Of a stretch of DNA of 64,000 bases, positions 9,219 to 18,533 are shown piece by piece; position 1 is the stretch's first letter, and every line of letters begins with the position of its first letter. Source of the stretch: Lentisphaerota bacterium (lineage in GTDB: Bacteria > Verrucomicrobiota > Kiritimatiellia > UBA8416 > JAIOPI01). A model generated the notes under the pieces. That model ran no database searches. It was not told the DNA's origin and was given only the letters and a program-made list of their open reading frames with translations. The stretch spans positions 124,001-188,000 of the forward strand of contig JAIOPI010000004.1 of the NCBI GenBank assembly GCA_021413965.1. Direction: 5' to 3'. Position numbers and translations under genes: made by a program.

Positions 9219-10097
9219 TCAGGGAACGGCCACCTGAACCCGGTAGAACCGAACCGCCCCCGTGTTGGTGTCGCTGAGGGACATCTGGCCTGGCGATCCG
9301 GCGGCCCAGGCTGCCCCCGGCAGGTTCGTCCACACCGATGTCACCAGATTGGTGGCGTACTGAAGGCGATAGATCCGGCTCGTGGAGGAAGGGCTGAAGA
9401 CAACCATCCGACTCGGCGGTTGGTTCGAGATCGCATCGACGGCGAAGAAGGAGGCCGGGTTCGTCGGGTCGGTGAGGGCGATCCATTCGGCCCGGTTGTC
9501 GTGCGGATCGCCGTCGGGATTGGCATCGGCGGCACCGTCAAAGTTGCGGACCCCGAACCAGTGCACCTGCCACGCGTCGGGAACTTGATCCCCCCCATAG
9601 ATGCCGAAGTTGTCTGGGCTCGCATCGCGCACCAGGAACATGCCGGAGCCGGTCACCCCCAGGTAAAGCCCCGTGACGCTGGCGGTAGTGTCCACATAGA
9701 CCGGCATCGTCTCCGCCATACCGGCGGCGGAGACGGAAAGGACCGGATGAGCGGGATTCGGCCAGGCGATTTCGGAACCCGCCAACGCGGTAACCGAGCC
9801 GTCATCCATGATCGCCAAGCCGGTGAGCTGCGCGTTATCCATCTCGTTAACCGCCGCGGGAACGGCGGTGATGGCCACATTGGTCACGTCGGTGAGTTGG
9901 CCGACGTAGCCGCTCTTGATGGCCACGCCGCCATCGGTTGCCACGGCACCGATGCCGCCGAGGCTGCCGTCGATAATGCAGTTGGCACTGGTGACATGCT
10001 GACCGCCCGCATCGAGCGTGTTCGGCGTATTGTCCCCAAGCACGGAGTCCGTGGTCAGAAGAGCAAGAATTCCGAGAACTGCTGTTATGAGTTTCAC
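9219..10097 (-). CDS. Secreted protein with calcium-type 'DPTNPASFF' linker and C-terminal beta domain
   Basis: A 292-residue protein with a signal peptide (KLITAVLGILALLTTDSVLG). The middle contains an asparagine/aspartate-rich stretch, NFDGAADANPDGDPHDNRAE, ending in ALTDPTNPASFF. This matches a segment common in Verrucomicrobiota extracellular proteins that resembles thrombospondin type-3 calcium sites. The final ~70 residues (YRLQYATNLVTSVWTNL ... RFYRVQV) form the typical terminal beta domain of such proteins. It starts 9 bp after the stop of the frameshifted SUMF1 paralog and is probably cotranscribed with it. Its role is unknown; it is likely exported or surface-associated. Confidence 0.65.
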   Translation of the reverse strand: MKLITAVLGILALLTTDSVLGDNTPNTLDAGGQHVTSANCIIDGSLGGIGAVATDGGVAIKSGYVGQLTDVTNVAITAVPAAVNEMDNAQLTGLAIMDDGSVTALAGSEIAWPNPAHPVLSVSAAGMAETMPVYVDTTASVTGLYLGVTGSGMFLVRDASPDNFGIYGGDQVPDAWQVHWFGVRNFDGAADANPDGDPHDNRAEWIALTDPTNPASFFAVDAISNQPPSRMVVFSPSSTSRIYRLQYATNLVTSVWTNLPGAAWAAGSPGQMSLSDTNTGAVRFYRVQVAVP

Positions 10098-10106
10098 GAT
10101 TCTCCT

Positions 10107-12070
10107 CTACGGTGAGTTTCTCGCACAACGTAGGCCGATGTAACGATCGGTGCGGGAGGCGTACCAGCCAAGATGCACGGCTGACTCGATGCCAGACGAG
10201 CTTACGCCCCAACAGCCTTGCCGGAAGGTGCGTTCGGTCCCGGAAGTAGGGCCAACTGGGTCGGTAACCGAATCGCTGGAGTACTTGGTGTACCAGTCCC
10301 AGCACCACTCGCCCACATTGCCACACATGTCGTAAATTCCGAGTTGGTTCCCTCGTTTCGTGCCAACAGGACGAGTCCCATTTCGGCTGTTCTCCCAGTA
10401 CCATGACACCTCGATGGAAGCGTTGGTATCTGTGTGTGGGCCGCCGGCCCCACTTGCGTAATTGCCCGGGGTCCAACTGTAACCGTCGATATGGCGTGCT
10501 GCGCATTCCCACTCCGCCTCAGTCGGCAAGCGGTATCCGTCGGAGTCTCGCTTGAAGACAGCGCTGTCGCAGGCGGTGGCGTTGGCGTCGCGGGAATCGC
10601 GTATGACTTGGTTGGTGTACGTATAGACCGGCGCGAGGGATTCCTTCTCCGAACGCGCGTTGCACCAGACAATGCAATCGCGCCAACTGACATAGGTTAC
10701 GGGTTCACCGCGAGCGGCCGTCGGCGCGGCGCCAGCAGTCCCATCGTTTCCCTCGCGACCGGCGTTCTGAAAGTTGTAGCCATTAGCCAGCGCCCACTGC
10801 CGCACCACGTACCATAGGGCGTAGGTCACTTCGTGCCTGGCGAGGAAGTAGGGGCTGATGGTCACTTCGTGCTCGGGGCTCGAATCGCCGAAGTCAATGT
10901 TGGTGCAGCCCATCATAAATGTCCCGCCAGGTACAAGTACCATGTTGGCGGGCGCAGGCATGGTGAGCGAAAGCCACTGCCCACCGTCGTATCCCTGAAA
11001 GTCCGTCCCCGTCCAGCGGATCATTCCGGCTGCTGGGGGTGGATTCACCGCATGTCCGAGCTTGATCGCCCCCGCCAGCGCCGCACTGCCGTCACTGGAG
11101 ACCCGCATCTTCTCGCTGAACGTGGCCCCATCCCACGAGCCAACGGACAGGTGCCCGCTGGCGTGTGTTCCAAAGTACAGGCTGTTCTCATAGCCGTTCC
11201 CGCTCATGTCCACGCCGAACCCGACCTTGTTGTCGGTGCGACCATCTTCGTAGGTCCGAATCTTGGCCCCGCTACCGGTACCCAGGTCGAGCCGCGATTG
11301 CGGAGTCGTCGTGCCCACACCAATATGCCCGCCGCTTGCCACCATGGCACCGCCGCTGACCTTGGCCAGCGATGCGGCATCGGCCGCCAATGCCTCCGAG
11401 TCGATGCTCCCATCGGACACGGTCGCGGCCATCATCGCGTATCCCACCGCCGCGATCCGCTGATCGGGGACTAGTAGCTGCATCCCGCGCCCGCCATCGA
11501 ACCACACGCGCAGCCGCACGTCGGGGTTGGCAAACACGGCGGTGGGATCGGTTCCATGGGCGCTTGGCCCAGTAGAACCGCATAAAGCCCCTTGCTCACA
11601 GACACACTTATCGCACCGGTTCCACTGTCCCAGAACGTGCGATAGGCTGGCGGCGGCGGATCGATCGTCACCGCGGGATCGGAGGTGTACCCTCCGCCGC
11701 CCTGCAGGACCTCGACACTCGTGACCGCGCCACCCACCACCACCGCCCGGGCAGCGGCCCCGGACCCGCCGCCCCCCGTGATGGTGACGCCGGGCGCCAC
11801 GACATACCCCGCCCCTCCGTCGGTCACTTCATACGACGTAACGACCGCCCCCGTCCTATGCGCAACCGCCGCGGCCCCCCGCGCCAGCACGTCACCCCCA
11901 TCCACCAGCGCGAACTTGAACAGCCCGTTGCCGGTGAGGTTAATCCCGTTGTCGTCGACGCGGCCCTGATAGTTGATAATGCCAAGGACTTGAGCCAAAG
12001 CGGCGCAAGGCACGACCATCGCCAGCAGCATAAGAGCCGCCTCCACTACACGCTCCCGCCTCCGCTTCAT
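10107..12070 (-). pseudogene. SUMF1-domain secreted protein, paralog 1, frameshifted
   Basis: Two overlapping frames together reconstruct one protein homologous to the intact genes at 13288-15537 and 16638-18533. The 5' part (12070 to about 11545) encodes a signal peptide, the INYQGRV domain and two glycine-rich GGxGY repeats up to [17 protein letters not shown]. The 3' part resumes in another frame at [13 protein letters not shown] and continues through a tail-fibre-like segment (VGVGTTTPQSRLDLG) to a SUMF1/FGE-like domain ([12 protein letters not shown] ... [10 protein letters not shown] ... NVGEWCWDW). A one-base indel near 11540-11548, within GATCCCACCGCCGTG, joins them. It could be a real mutation or a sequencing error. 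The SUMF1 domain lacks the paired catalytic cysteines of true formylglycine-generating enzymes, so a binding or structural role is more likely. Confidence 0.8.
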
Positions 12071-12265
12071 GGCTCCAGTCCTCAGCTTCGTTTTTCGGGC
12101 CAGGAAATCGAACGTAAGGCCATTTCCCGATGCCAGAAACCACTTATCCTGTTCCACCTCTAACACTTACCGTGGTCCGACCTCGATCACCCATCGCAAA
12201 AACACGTACTTTGAACTGTCCGATGCCGGTTTAGTTCGCACCAATCGCGTTTCATGGCGTCGGCG

Positions 12266-13114
12266 TCACAGGAGGGGAAACGAGCGGATGAAATCCGTTA
12301 TTGATCGGCGAAGCAGAATCCTCGCACGCAGCAACCCACAAATCTTTCCCGACAATGCCCCAAAGACCACAAAGGTAAATCCCACGACTGCCCATTCGTG
12401 AACAGATCTAGTGGGTGCATGTGAACTGGCCACCATATGGGCAATGAAGATTACGGAGGCACACAGAACGCCCAATTTGCCCTCCCTGCAACCGCATGCA
12501 ACCAAGTAGCGATCTATACTTCTCTGTAGTACCTGACAGTGCCCCTCGTCCAGATGCGGGAAGCAGAGTTGTACGGGTTCAGGAAACAGGCGATGCCACT
12601 TTACGATGTCCTCCAGCTGTTCGATGCTTGAGACCTTCACCACCGATTGTCGCACAAAGTTATAGCGTACAGACATTCCGGCATCGCCCCTACTCCCGGA
12701 CTTGGCAACTGATGTTGTTCTCGAAGCGGGGTGGCCGGCACTGTCCGATGTCATCGCGGATACTTCGGTGGTTACGGTGGTGTTTCCGCAGCTTCTGGCG
12801 CAATTGCTGATACAACTCGGCTTCCCAAAACATCCCATCCAACAGATTGTGGTGCAAAGAAGGCACAAGATGGTAAACACCGCGCAGACGAGAATGAACA
12901 CAATCGTGACGATTAGCCACACGATGACGGTTACGACGGCAACTATCACCAAGACTATCCAACACAGCCACTTGTTGCAGCACAAGCACCACCAATTGCA
13001 CTCTTGTTCCGCACAAACCGTCCACGTCTTCTGAACCCATGTCCATATATATTGCACAAACCAGTTGAAGATCGACGACACTACTGTCCAGCATCTGGTA
13101 CATCCTGAGTACAT
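12266..13114 (-). CDS. Trp/Cys-rich multi-pass membrane protein of unknown function
   Basis: About 282 residues with a striking N-terminal region: TRCWTVV, FVQYIWTWVQKTWTVC and ECNWWCLCCNKWLCW, followed by a long hydrophobic run (IVLVIVAVVTVIVWLIVTIV) and LLCTTICWMGCFG, giving over a dozen Cys and many Trp in about 90 residues. A polar Ser/Thr-rich linker follows, then a second domain with the motif LVACGCREGKLG and two more membrane segments. The start at 13114 is preferred over 13150 because GGGGAG lies nine bases upstream of it. The local base composition is visibly less GC-rich than the neighbours, suggesting transfer. It separates two SUMF1 paralogs on the same strand. No family was recognised with confidence. 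Confidence 0.55.
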   Translation of the reverse strand: MYSGCTRCWTVVSSIFNWFVQYIWTWVQKTWTVCAEQECNWWCLCCNKWLCWIVLVIVAVVTVIVWLIVTIVFILVCAVFTILCLLCTTICWMGCFGKPSCISNCARSCGNTTVTTEVSAMTSDSAGHPASRTTSVAKSGSRGDAGMSVRYNFVRQSVVKVSSIEQLEDIVKWHRLFPEPVQLCFPHLDEGHCQVLQRSIDRYLVACGCREGKLGVLCASVIFIAHMVASSHAPTRSVHEWAVVGFTFVVFGALSGKICGLLRARILLRRSITDFIRSFPLL

Positions 13115-13287
13115 AGTTACTTTCTCCCCTCCGTCGGCATCACAAGTCACATCACAAACCGTGAAAGTGGCGCCAGTGATCGCCGTTCTAGGTTCTTCTG
13201 TTGCTTCCTGTCATGCCGGACAAAACACACATAGTCTGCGTGTTGGCACTTGCGCGTCCGCCGGATTCGCCGCGTGTGCTTGCATAG

Positions 13288-15537
13288 TCAACTCGGATTT
13301 CGTACACAGCGGAACCCCATTTCATCATTTGCAAAGCCGGGCGAAACTGCCATCCGAAGGGCGCACTCAACCCCGAAAGCGATAAAGCCAAAATCCCCAC
13401 CACGGAATACACGGTACGCTCCTGTGGCCCGTCCCACAGGGTTCGTCATCGACTCGCTCGTGTAGGGCTCATTCCAGTTCCAGCACCATTCATTGATGTT
13501 TCCACTCATGTCGGATATACCCAGTTGGTTGGGCATTCGCGTGCCAACGGCGTGCGTTCGGTTGCTGCTATTGCCGTGGTACCAGGCGACGGCGTCGCAA
13601 GCAGGAACATTGACATAGGGCGCATCCCAGGGCCCGGCGCTGAAGCCACTGCCACTGGGGTAGTCGCCGGGGGGTTGGCTGATGCCGTCGGTGTAGCGTG
13701 CAGCGTATTCCCATTCGGCTTCGGTGGGGAGGCGATAGCCGTTGCGGTCGCGGTTGAAGACGGCATTGTCGCAGGCTGTGGCGTTGGCGTTGCGGGAGTC
13801 GCGGATGACAACGTTGGTGTATGTGTAGACGGGCTGGAGGTTCTCCTTTTCGGAGCGAGCGTTGCACCAGACAATGCAGTCGCGCCAACTAACTTCGGTC
13901 ACGGGCTGGGCCGATTCGCCTGTGGGGGCGGCTCCGCGCGTTCCACGGTTTCCCTCCTGGCCCGGGTTCTGGAAGCTGTACCCGTTGTTTGTTGCCCATT
14001 GCCGTACGGAATACCAGAGGCCGTAGGTGACCTCGTGGCGGGCAAGGTAAAAGCTGCTGAGAGTGACTTGATGCTCTGGAACCGGGTTGTCCTCTGCTTC
14101 GTATTCGACAACCGCCGCAGATCCCATGGTGAACGTGCCGCCGGGCACGAGCACCATGCCAGCGGGCGTGGGGACGGTGAGGGAGAGCCATTGCTGGCCG
14201 TTGTGGCCCTGGAAGTCGGTGCCGGTCCAGCGGATCGTGCCGGCGGCGGGGGTGGTGTTGGCGGTGTTGGCGAGTTTGACGGCGCCGGCGATGTCGAGGC
14301 GTTCGGCGGGGGCTGGGGACCCGATGCCGACGTTGCCGGCGGCGGTGATGCGCATCTTCTCTGAGTAGGTCGTGCCGTCGTAGGAGCCGATGGACTGCAG
14401 GCCTTGCGTGGTGGCGCCGACGGGGAAGTACAGGTCGTGCTCGTAGGGGTTGCCGCCCATGTCGGTGCCGAGGCCCATCCAGGCGATGGGGTTTTCGTCG
14501 AGGCCATAGGACTGCAGGCGCGGGCTGCCGCTATAGCCACCGCCGATCATGATGGCGGGGGCGGACGAGGTCTTCTGGACCACGAGGTTGTTTGATGGGG
14601 CCACGGTGCCGATGCCGACTCGGCCATCCGCACCGGCCATAAAGCCGCCGGCGCGCAGCGAGGTGGCCTCGAAATCGCCCAGGCAGCTCAGGTGATTGCT
14701 GCCGTCGTTGATCAGGCGGACGTTGAAGTCCTGGCTGGCGCCGACGCCGTAGTGGAAATCGATGAAGGGGACTGTGCCGGTTGACGACGAATCACCCAGT
14801 TCGAGGCTGCCGCCCTGATCGATGTTGAGCATGCCGCCAGCGCCCCAGCGGATGTTCCCCTCTGAAGCGACCGAGCCGGCCACCAGTGCGTAGCCGACGG
14901 CGGCGATGCGTTGGTCGGGGGCGAGTTGCTCAAGGGAACTCCCCTGCGGCGCGAACCAGACGCGGAGGCGTACATCGAGATTGGCGAAGACAACGGCGGG
15001 GACCGCCGTCTCCATGTTGGGGATGCTGGTGTCGCCGAGGAGGACCGAATAGAGGCCCTTGGTCACGGACACAGACACCGCCCCCGCCCCATTGCTCCAG
15101 AACGTCCTGTAGCTGGGCGGTGGCGGATCGAGGGTCACTTGCGGGTCGCTGGTGTAGCCGCCGCCGGCCTGGTCCATCTCGACGCTGGTCACGCTACCGG
15201 CGCTGATGACCGCATGCGCCGTGGCCCCGGAGCCGCCGCCGCCCGTGATGCTGACGGCGGGAGCGGACGCGTAGCCCGCGCCGCCGTCCGTGACGGTGTA
15301 GCTGGTTACCGCGGTCACGGTACGGTGTGCCACCGCCGTGGCGCGGCGGGCGAGCACATCGCCCCCGTCGACGAGGGCGAATTTGAACTGGCCGGTGCCC
15401 GTGAAGTTCGTGCCGTTGACGACGACCCGGCCCTGGTAGTTGAGGAGGCCGGGGACTTGGGCGGGGGAAGGAGAAGGAAGAAGGATGAACGATGAAGTCA
15501 GAATGAAGACGACCGCAGGCGGTGCCCACCCATTCAT
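13288..15537 (-). CDS. SUMF1-domain secreted protein, paralog 2 (intact)
   Basis: A 749-residue secreted protein. Order: signal peptide (ending near SPSPAQ), LLNYQGRV domain (about 27-110), two [13 protein letters not shown] glycine-rich repeats, a DVRLRVWF...[10 protein letters not shown] segment, tail-fibre-like blocks (GIGTVAPSNNLVVQ, GIGSPAPAERLDIAGAV), then a SUMF1/C-type-lectin-fold domain from [14 protein letters not shown] (about residue 480) to GFRCVRN. Conserved SUMF1 blocks include [15 protein letters not shown] and GISDMSGNINEWCW. Only one cysteine is present where FGE has its catalytic pair, so oxidation of sulfatases is unlikely. It may be a surface adhesin or binding protein. 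It is longer than paralog 3 by an extra tail-fibre-like section. Confidence 0.8.
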   Translation of the reverse strand: MNGWAPPAVVFILTSSFILLPSPSPAQVPGLLNYQGRVVVNGTNFTGTGQFKFALVDGGDVLARRATAVAHRTVTAVTSYTVTDGGAGYASAPAVSITGGGGSGATAHAVISAGSVTSVEMDQAGGGYTSDPQVTLDPPPPSYRTFWSNGAGAVSVSVTKGLYSVLLGDTSIPNMETAVPAVVFANLDVRLRVWFAPQGSSLEQLAPDQRIAAVGYALVAGSVASEGNIRWGAGGMLNIDQGGSLELGDSSSTGTVPFIDFHYGVGASQDFNVRLINDGSNHLSCLGDFEATSLRAGGFMAGADGRVGIGTVAPSNNLVVQKTSSAPAIMIGGGYSGSPRLQSYGLDENPIAWMGLGTDMGGNPYEHDLYFPVGATTQGLQSIGSYDGTTYSEKMRITAAGNVGIGSPAPAERLDIAGAVKLANTANTTPAAGTIRWTGTDFQGHNGQQWLSLTVPTPAGMVLVPGGTFTMGSAAVVEYEAEDNPVPEHQVTLSSFYLARHEVTYGLWYSVRQWATNNGYSFQNPGQEGNRGTRGAAPTGESAQPVTEVSWRDCIVWCNARSEKENLQPVYTYTNVVIRDSRNANATACDNAVFNRDRNGYRLPTEAEWEYAARYTDGISQPPGDYPSGSGFSAGPWDAPYVNVPACDAVAWYHGNSSNRTHAVGTRMPNQLGISDMSGNINEWCWNWNEPYTSESMTNPVGRATGAYRVFRGGDFGFIAFGVECALRMAVSPGFANDEMGFRCVRNPS

Positions 15538-15669
15538 CTAACGCTTGCCTCCCATCAGGAATGCAACTTTGTCCAGCGTCGGCGGCATGTTCCGCTGCGT
15601 CCAGACATGGGACAAGAAGTTAGATTTAGCCTAGGGCTAAGTGCGCGACATGGAGCGTGAAGCGGATTT

Positions 15670-15877
15670 ACCACGGAGACTTAGCGCGGCGTAGCCGCAA
15701 CCAAAGGAAGAATGACCGCGGATTGCGCGGATTCGCGCGGATGAGGACGGACATTTAGGCGCCGATCCGCGGTATCCGCGCCATCCGCGGTAGAATCTTC
15801 TCAAGAAGACAAGAAGCTGCAGGATAGTACTACGGAGGTGCGGAGAGACCGTCTCCGTTACTCCGTGTCTCCGTGGT
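15670..15877. repeat. Nested palindromic repeat (family C)
   Basis: Outer 11-bp perfect arms ACCACGGAGAC (15670-15680) and GTCTCCGTGGT (15867-15877) enclose inner arms built of repeated CGCGGAT units: 15714-15742 (starting GACCGCGGATTGCGCGG) and 15764-15791 (GATCCGCGGTATCCGCG and on to CCGCGGT). It occupies most of the gap between paralog 2 and the XRE gene. The last codons of the XRE gene (…THHGDTE) are read from its right arm. Confidence 0.75.
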
Positions 15878-16133
15878 GAGTCTTCCCGTCGCCCTGTACG
15901 AAGTATGGGCACTGCGCAGGATCTGTGCAGAAGAGGTGGCAGAGCGGCTTGCGGTAGACTTTGGCCATCCGGAAGAGGTGCTCGCCGGAGGGGAACCGCA
16001 GGGCATGCTCCCACTGGCTGATGGTGGGTATGGAGACATGCAATCGGCGACTGGCGTCGATGAGGCGCCAGTGGCGATCCTGACGCCATTCTTTCAGGCG
16101 CTTGCCCACGAGCTTTGCCTGCGCGGAGGGCAT
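15858..16133 (-). CDS. Small XRE-family DNA-binding protein with cysteine-containing tail (1)
   Basis: About 91 residues with a helix-turn-helix of the XRE/Cro type (LVGKRLKEWRQDRHWRLIDASRRLHVSIPTISQWEHALRFPSGEHL; recognition region around SIPTISQWE). After the HTH comes a Cys-containing tail, PLCHLFCTDPAQCPYF, also present in the second copy at 16351-16614. The ATG at 16131-16133 is chosen because the paralog starts at the equivalent MPT; ATG 16148 is an alternative. The extreme C-terminus (GKTHHGDTE) is encoded by a palindromic repeat and is probably non-native. It lies between SUMF1 paralogs 2 and 3 on their strand, so it may regulate them. Confidence 0.75.
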   Translation of the reverse strand: MPSAQAKLVGKRLKEWRQDRHWRLIDASRRLHVSIPTISQWEHALRFPSGEHLFRMAKVYRKPLCHLFCTDPAQCPYFVQGDGKTHHGDTE

Positions 16134-16253
16134 TGTGCGTACCCCCATTTGCAGGACAGACTACGCGTTCTCCGCTGACGATGACAAAGCCGATGATTCA
16201 ACACAGGGCTAAAGCCGAGTGCGGGGCGGCGCATGGCGCTCACGAAAGACTTC

Positions 16254-16322
16254 GGCTCGCGGGACGCTCGCCCTCCAGCGGATGGAGATGCCTGCGATTG
16301 GAGGGCGAGCGTCCCGCGAGCC
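16254..16322. repeat. Palindromic repeat, family A copy 2 (24-bp perfect stem)
   Basis: Arms 16254-16277 (GGCTCGCGGGACGCTCGCCC...) and 16299-16322 are perfect reverse complements over 24 bases, with a 21-base loop. This is the better-preserved relative of the element at 2551-2630. It lies in the 200-bp gap between the two XRE genes. Confidence 0.9.
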
Positions 16323-16350
16323 GTTCCTGGGAACGCCCGGATTTAGTACG

Positions 16351-16614
16351 TCAGATTCGATCCACGCAAGGATAGGACGGACAGACGCCCTTGCCGGCGC
16401 AGAGCAATTTGCAGACGGAAGTCTCGTGGAGTTTGGCAAGGTTGAGCAGGTGGTCGCCCGACGGAAACCGCGTGCCGCGCTCCCAGTCGCTGACCGTGGT
16501 CACGGATACGCGCAATTCGGCGGCGACCTCCTTCAACGCCCACTTGCGGCCTTTCCTCAGACTGCGCAGACGCCAGCCGATGAGCTGCTCGTATTGGCGG
16601 GGGCGGGTGGGCAT
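16351..16614 (-). CDS. Small XRE-family DNA-binding protein with cysteine-containing tail (2)
   Basis: An 87-residue paralog of the gene at 15858-16133. It carries LIGWRLRSLRKGRKWALKEVAAELRVSVTTVSDWERGTRFPSGDHLLNLAKL, with the HTH in the middle, then a tail SVCKLLCAGKGVCPSYPC. Cysteine spacing C-x3-C-x6-CP is shared between the two copies (CHLFCTDPAQCP and CKLLCAGKGVCP). It starts 23 bp after the stop of SUMF1 paralog 3 and is probably cotranscribed. The tail could bind metal or sense redox state, which is inference only. Confidence 0.8.
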   Translation of the reverse strand: MPTRPRQYEQLIGWRLRSLRKGRKWALKEVAAELRVSVTTVSDWERGTRFPSGDHLLNLAKLHETSVCKLLCAGKGVCPSYPCVDRI

Positions 16615-16637
16615 GAGATTCCTTGTTTGTTCTCTGG

Positions 16638-18533
16638 CTATTGGGCTTTGCGACCACAGCGGAAGCCCCAGTACGACCGAAGAGCTGTCGGCCAATTTGC
16701 GTCGCGTTCGGAGCAGGCGAGGCCCCGCGGCGCGTAGTTCACAGACCCGCCGCGCAGGGAACGGTCTCCCCATGGACTGCTGGCCGGGCCAACCGGATTT
16801 GTGGCAGACTCAGCCGTGTAATCCGCCACCCAATCCCAGCACCATTCGCAAACGCTGCCACTCATATCGGAGATTCCGAGTTCATTCGGCAATTTCGATC
16901 CCACGACGCGAGTTGCCCCGGTACTGTTGTCGTGATACCATCCCACGGCGTCACATGACGCCGCATTAGAGTAGTTAAGGCCGGCGCCACTCGCATAGTC
17001 GCCCGGTGTCCAACTCCAGCCATCAAGGTAGCGCGCCGCATACTCCCACTCGGCCTCTGTCGGAAGGCGGTAGCCTGACCGGGTGGTGTTGAAGACGGCA
17101 TTGTTACAGGCCGTGCCGTTGGCGTCGCGTGAATCCCGGATCACTTGGTTCGTGTAGGTATAGACAGGTTCAAGGCCATCCTGTTCAGACCGGGCATTGC
17201 ACCAGACCACGGCGTCGCGCCAGTTGATGTAGGTTACCGGTTCGCCACTCGCGGAAGTTGGTGCAGCGCCGATGACCCCGTCATTGCCTTCCCGGCCCGC
17301 ATTCTGGAAGTTGTAGCCGTTGGTCAGCGCCCATTGCCGCACCGCGTACCAGAGCGCATAGGTGACTTCTGTCTTGGCGAGGTAGAATCTGCTAAGCGAG
17401 ACCTGATGCTCAGGAACGCTGTACTCAAGTGCGGCAGATCCCATCGTAAACGTGCCGCCGGGGACGAGAACCATGCCGGCGGGCGGATCGAGAATCAGGC
17501 GCCCCCAGCGCGAGCCGTCATAGCCCTCGAAGGCGGTGCCTGACCAGCGGATCGTGCCAGCGGCCGGGGTGGGGTTGGCGGAGGTGCCGAGTTTCAACGC
17601 GCCGGCCACATCCAGTTGTTCAACTGGGGCGTTAGTGCCAATGCCGACGTGACCGTCGTTGGCGATGGACAGACGCGGTTCCTGGGCGACCGGATAGCGG
17701 GTATAGAAATCCAACCCAAACTGGTTGGCGCCCGCGGCGCGCCGTGAGGCAATGCCCTCGCCGCTGGGGAAGCCGAAGATGATGCCATTCTCCAGGCCGC
17801 CGTCATCGGCGTTGTCCGGGCCGATCACGACGGTTCTAGTCAACCGCGCATCCGGAATCGCGCCGCTGATCCCGGCGCCAGGGACGGCCATGGCATAGCC
17901 GACAGCGGCGATGCGCTGATCCGGGGCGAGTTGCTGGAAGGCTGTTACACCGTCGCTGAACCAGACCCGCAGCCTCACATCGGAATGGGCGAAGACCGAA
18001 GGCGGTAACGACTCCATGGGCGGATTGCCGAGCAGGATCGCATACAGCCCCTTGTTCACGGGGACGGAGACCGCTTCGCTGCCGTTGCTCCAGAAGACGC
18101 GGTACGCAGGCGGGGGCGCGGCAATGCTGATGGTGGGATCTGACGTATAACCGCCGCCACCCTGATCGATCACGATATCCGTTACGGCTCCGCCGGACAC
18201 CACGGCGTGCGCGGTGCCGCCAGACCCGCCGCCACCGGTGATAGTGACGCTCGGTGCGGCATCATAACCGGCCCCCCCGTCTGTCACCGTGATCGACGTT
18301 ACGATCAGGCCCGTGCGGTGCGCCACGGCAGCGGCCGGCCGGGCGAGAACATCGCCACCATCGACGAGGGCGAACTTGAACTGGCCGGTGCCCGTGAAGG
18401 TCGTGCCGTTGACGACGACACGCCCCTGGTAGTTGAGAATGCCAGGTACTTGCGCGAGCAAAGGATGGGTGAATAGACCTGCCGTGGCGAACATGAGCGA
18501 GAGGACAACGAACCGACGACAGTGACCGTGCAC
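16638..18533 (-). CDS. SUMF1-domain secreted protein, paralog 3
   Basis: A 631-residue protein with a GTG start preceded by AAGGAGG. Signal peptide ([20 protein letters not shown]), ILNYQGRV domain, two glycine-rich [13 protein letters not shown] repeats, [11 protein letters not shown]...[11 protein letters not shown], a short tail-fibre-like block ([20 protein letters not shown]), then the SUMF1-like domain from [14 protein letters not shown] to WGFRCGR. Conserved [15 protein letters not shown] and [16 protein letters not shown] blocks are present. The final ~35 residues after RSLRGGS differ strongly from the other two paralogs. It lacks the FGE cysteine pair. It is followed directly by an XRE gene. 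Confidence 0.8.
   Translation of the reverse strand: MHGHCRRFVVLSLMFATAGLFTHPLLAQVPGILNYQGRVVVNGTTFTGTGQFKFALVDGGDVLARPAAAVAHRTGLIVTSITVTDGGAGYDAAPSVTITGGGGSGGTAHAVVSGGAVTDIVIDQGGGGYTSDPTISIAAPPPAYRVFWSNGSEAVSVPVNKGLYAILLGNPPMESLPPSVFAHSDVRLRVWFSDGVTAFQQLAPDQRIAAVGYAMAVPGAGISGAIPDARLTRTVVIGPDNADDGGLENGIIFGFPSGEGIASRRAAGANQFGLDFYTRYPVAQEPRLSIANDGHVGIGTNAPVEQLDVAGALKLGTSANPTPAAGTIRWSGTAFEGYDGSRWGRLILDPPAGMVLVPGGTFTMGSAALEYSVPEHQVSLSRFYLAKTEVTYALWYAVRQWALTNGYNFQNAGREGNDGVIGAAPTSASGEPVTYINWRDAVVWCNARSEQDGLEPVYTYTNQVIRDSRDANGTACNNAVFNTTRSGYRLPTEAEWEYAARYLDGWSWTPGDYASGAGLNYSNAASCDAVGWYHDNSTGATRVVGSKLPNELGISDMSGSVCEWCWDWVADYTAESATNPVGPASSPWGDRSLRGGSVNYAPRGLACSERDANWPTALRSYWGFRCGRKAQ

Noticed and set aside
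10107..18533. Diversity-generating retroelement acting on the SUMF1 C-termini
   Set aside because: The fold and location fit, but no reverse transcriptase or template repeat is in the window, and the differing codons vary at third positions as well as at possible adenine sites, which fits ordinary divergence better.
10107..18533. Formylglycine-generating (sulfatase-activating) enzyme function for the SUMF1 proteins
   Set aside because: The catalytic cysteine pair of true FGEs is missing and no sulfatase gene is present in the window.
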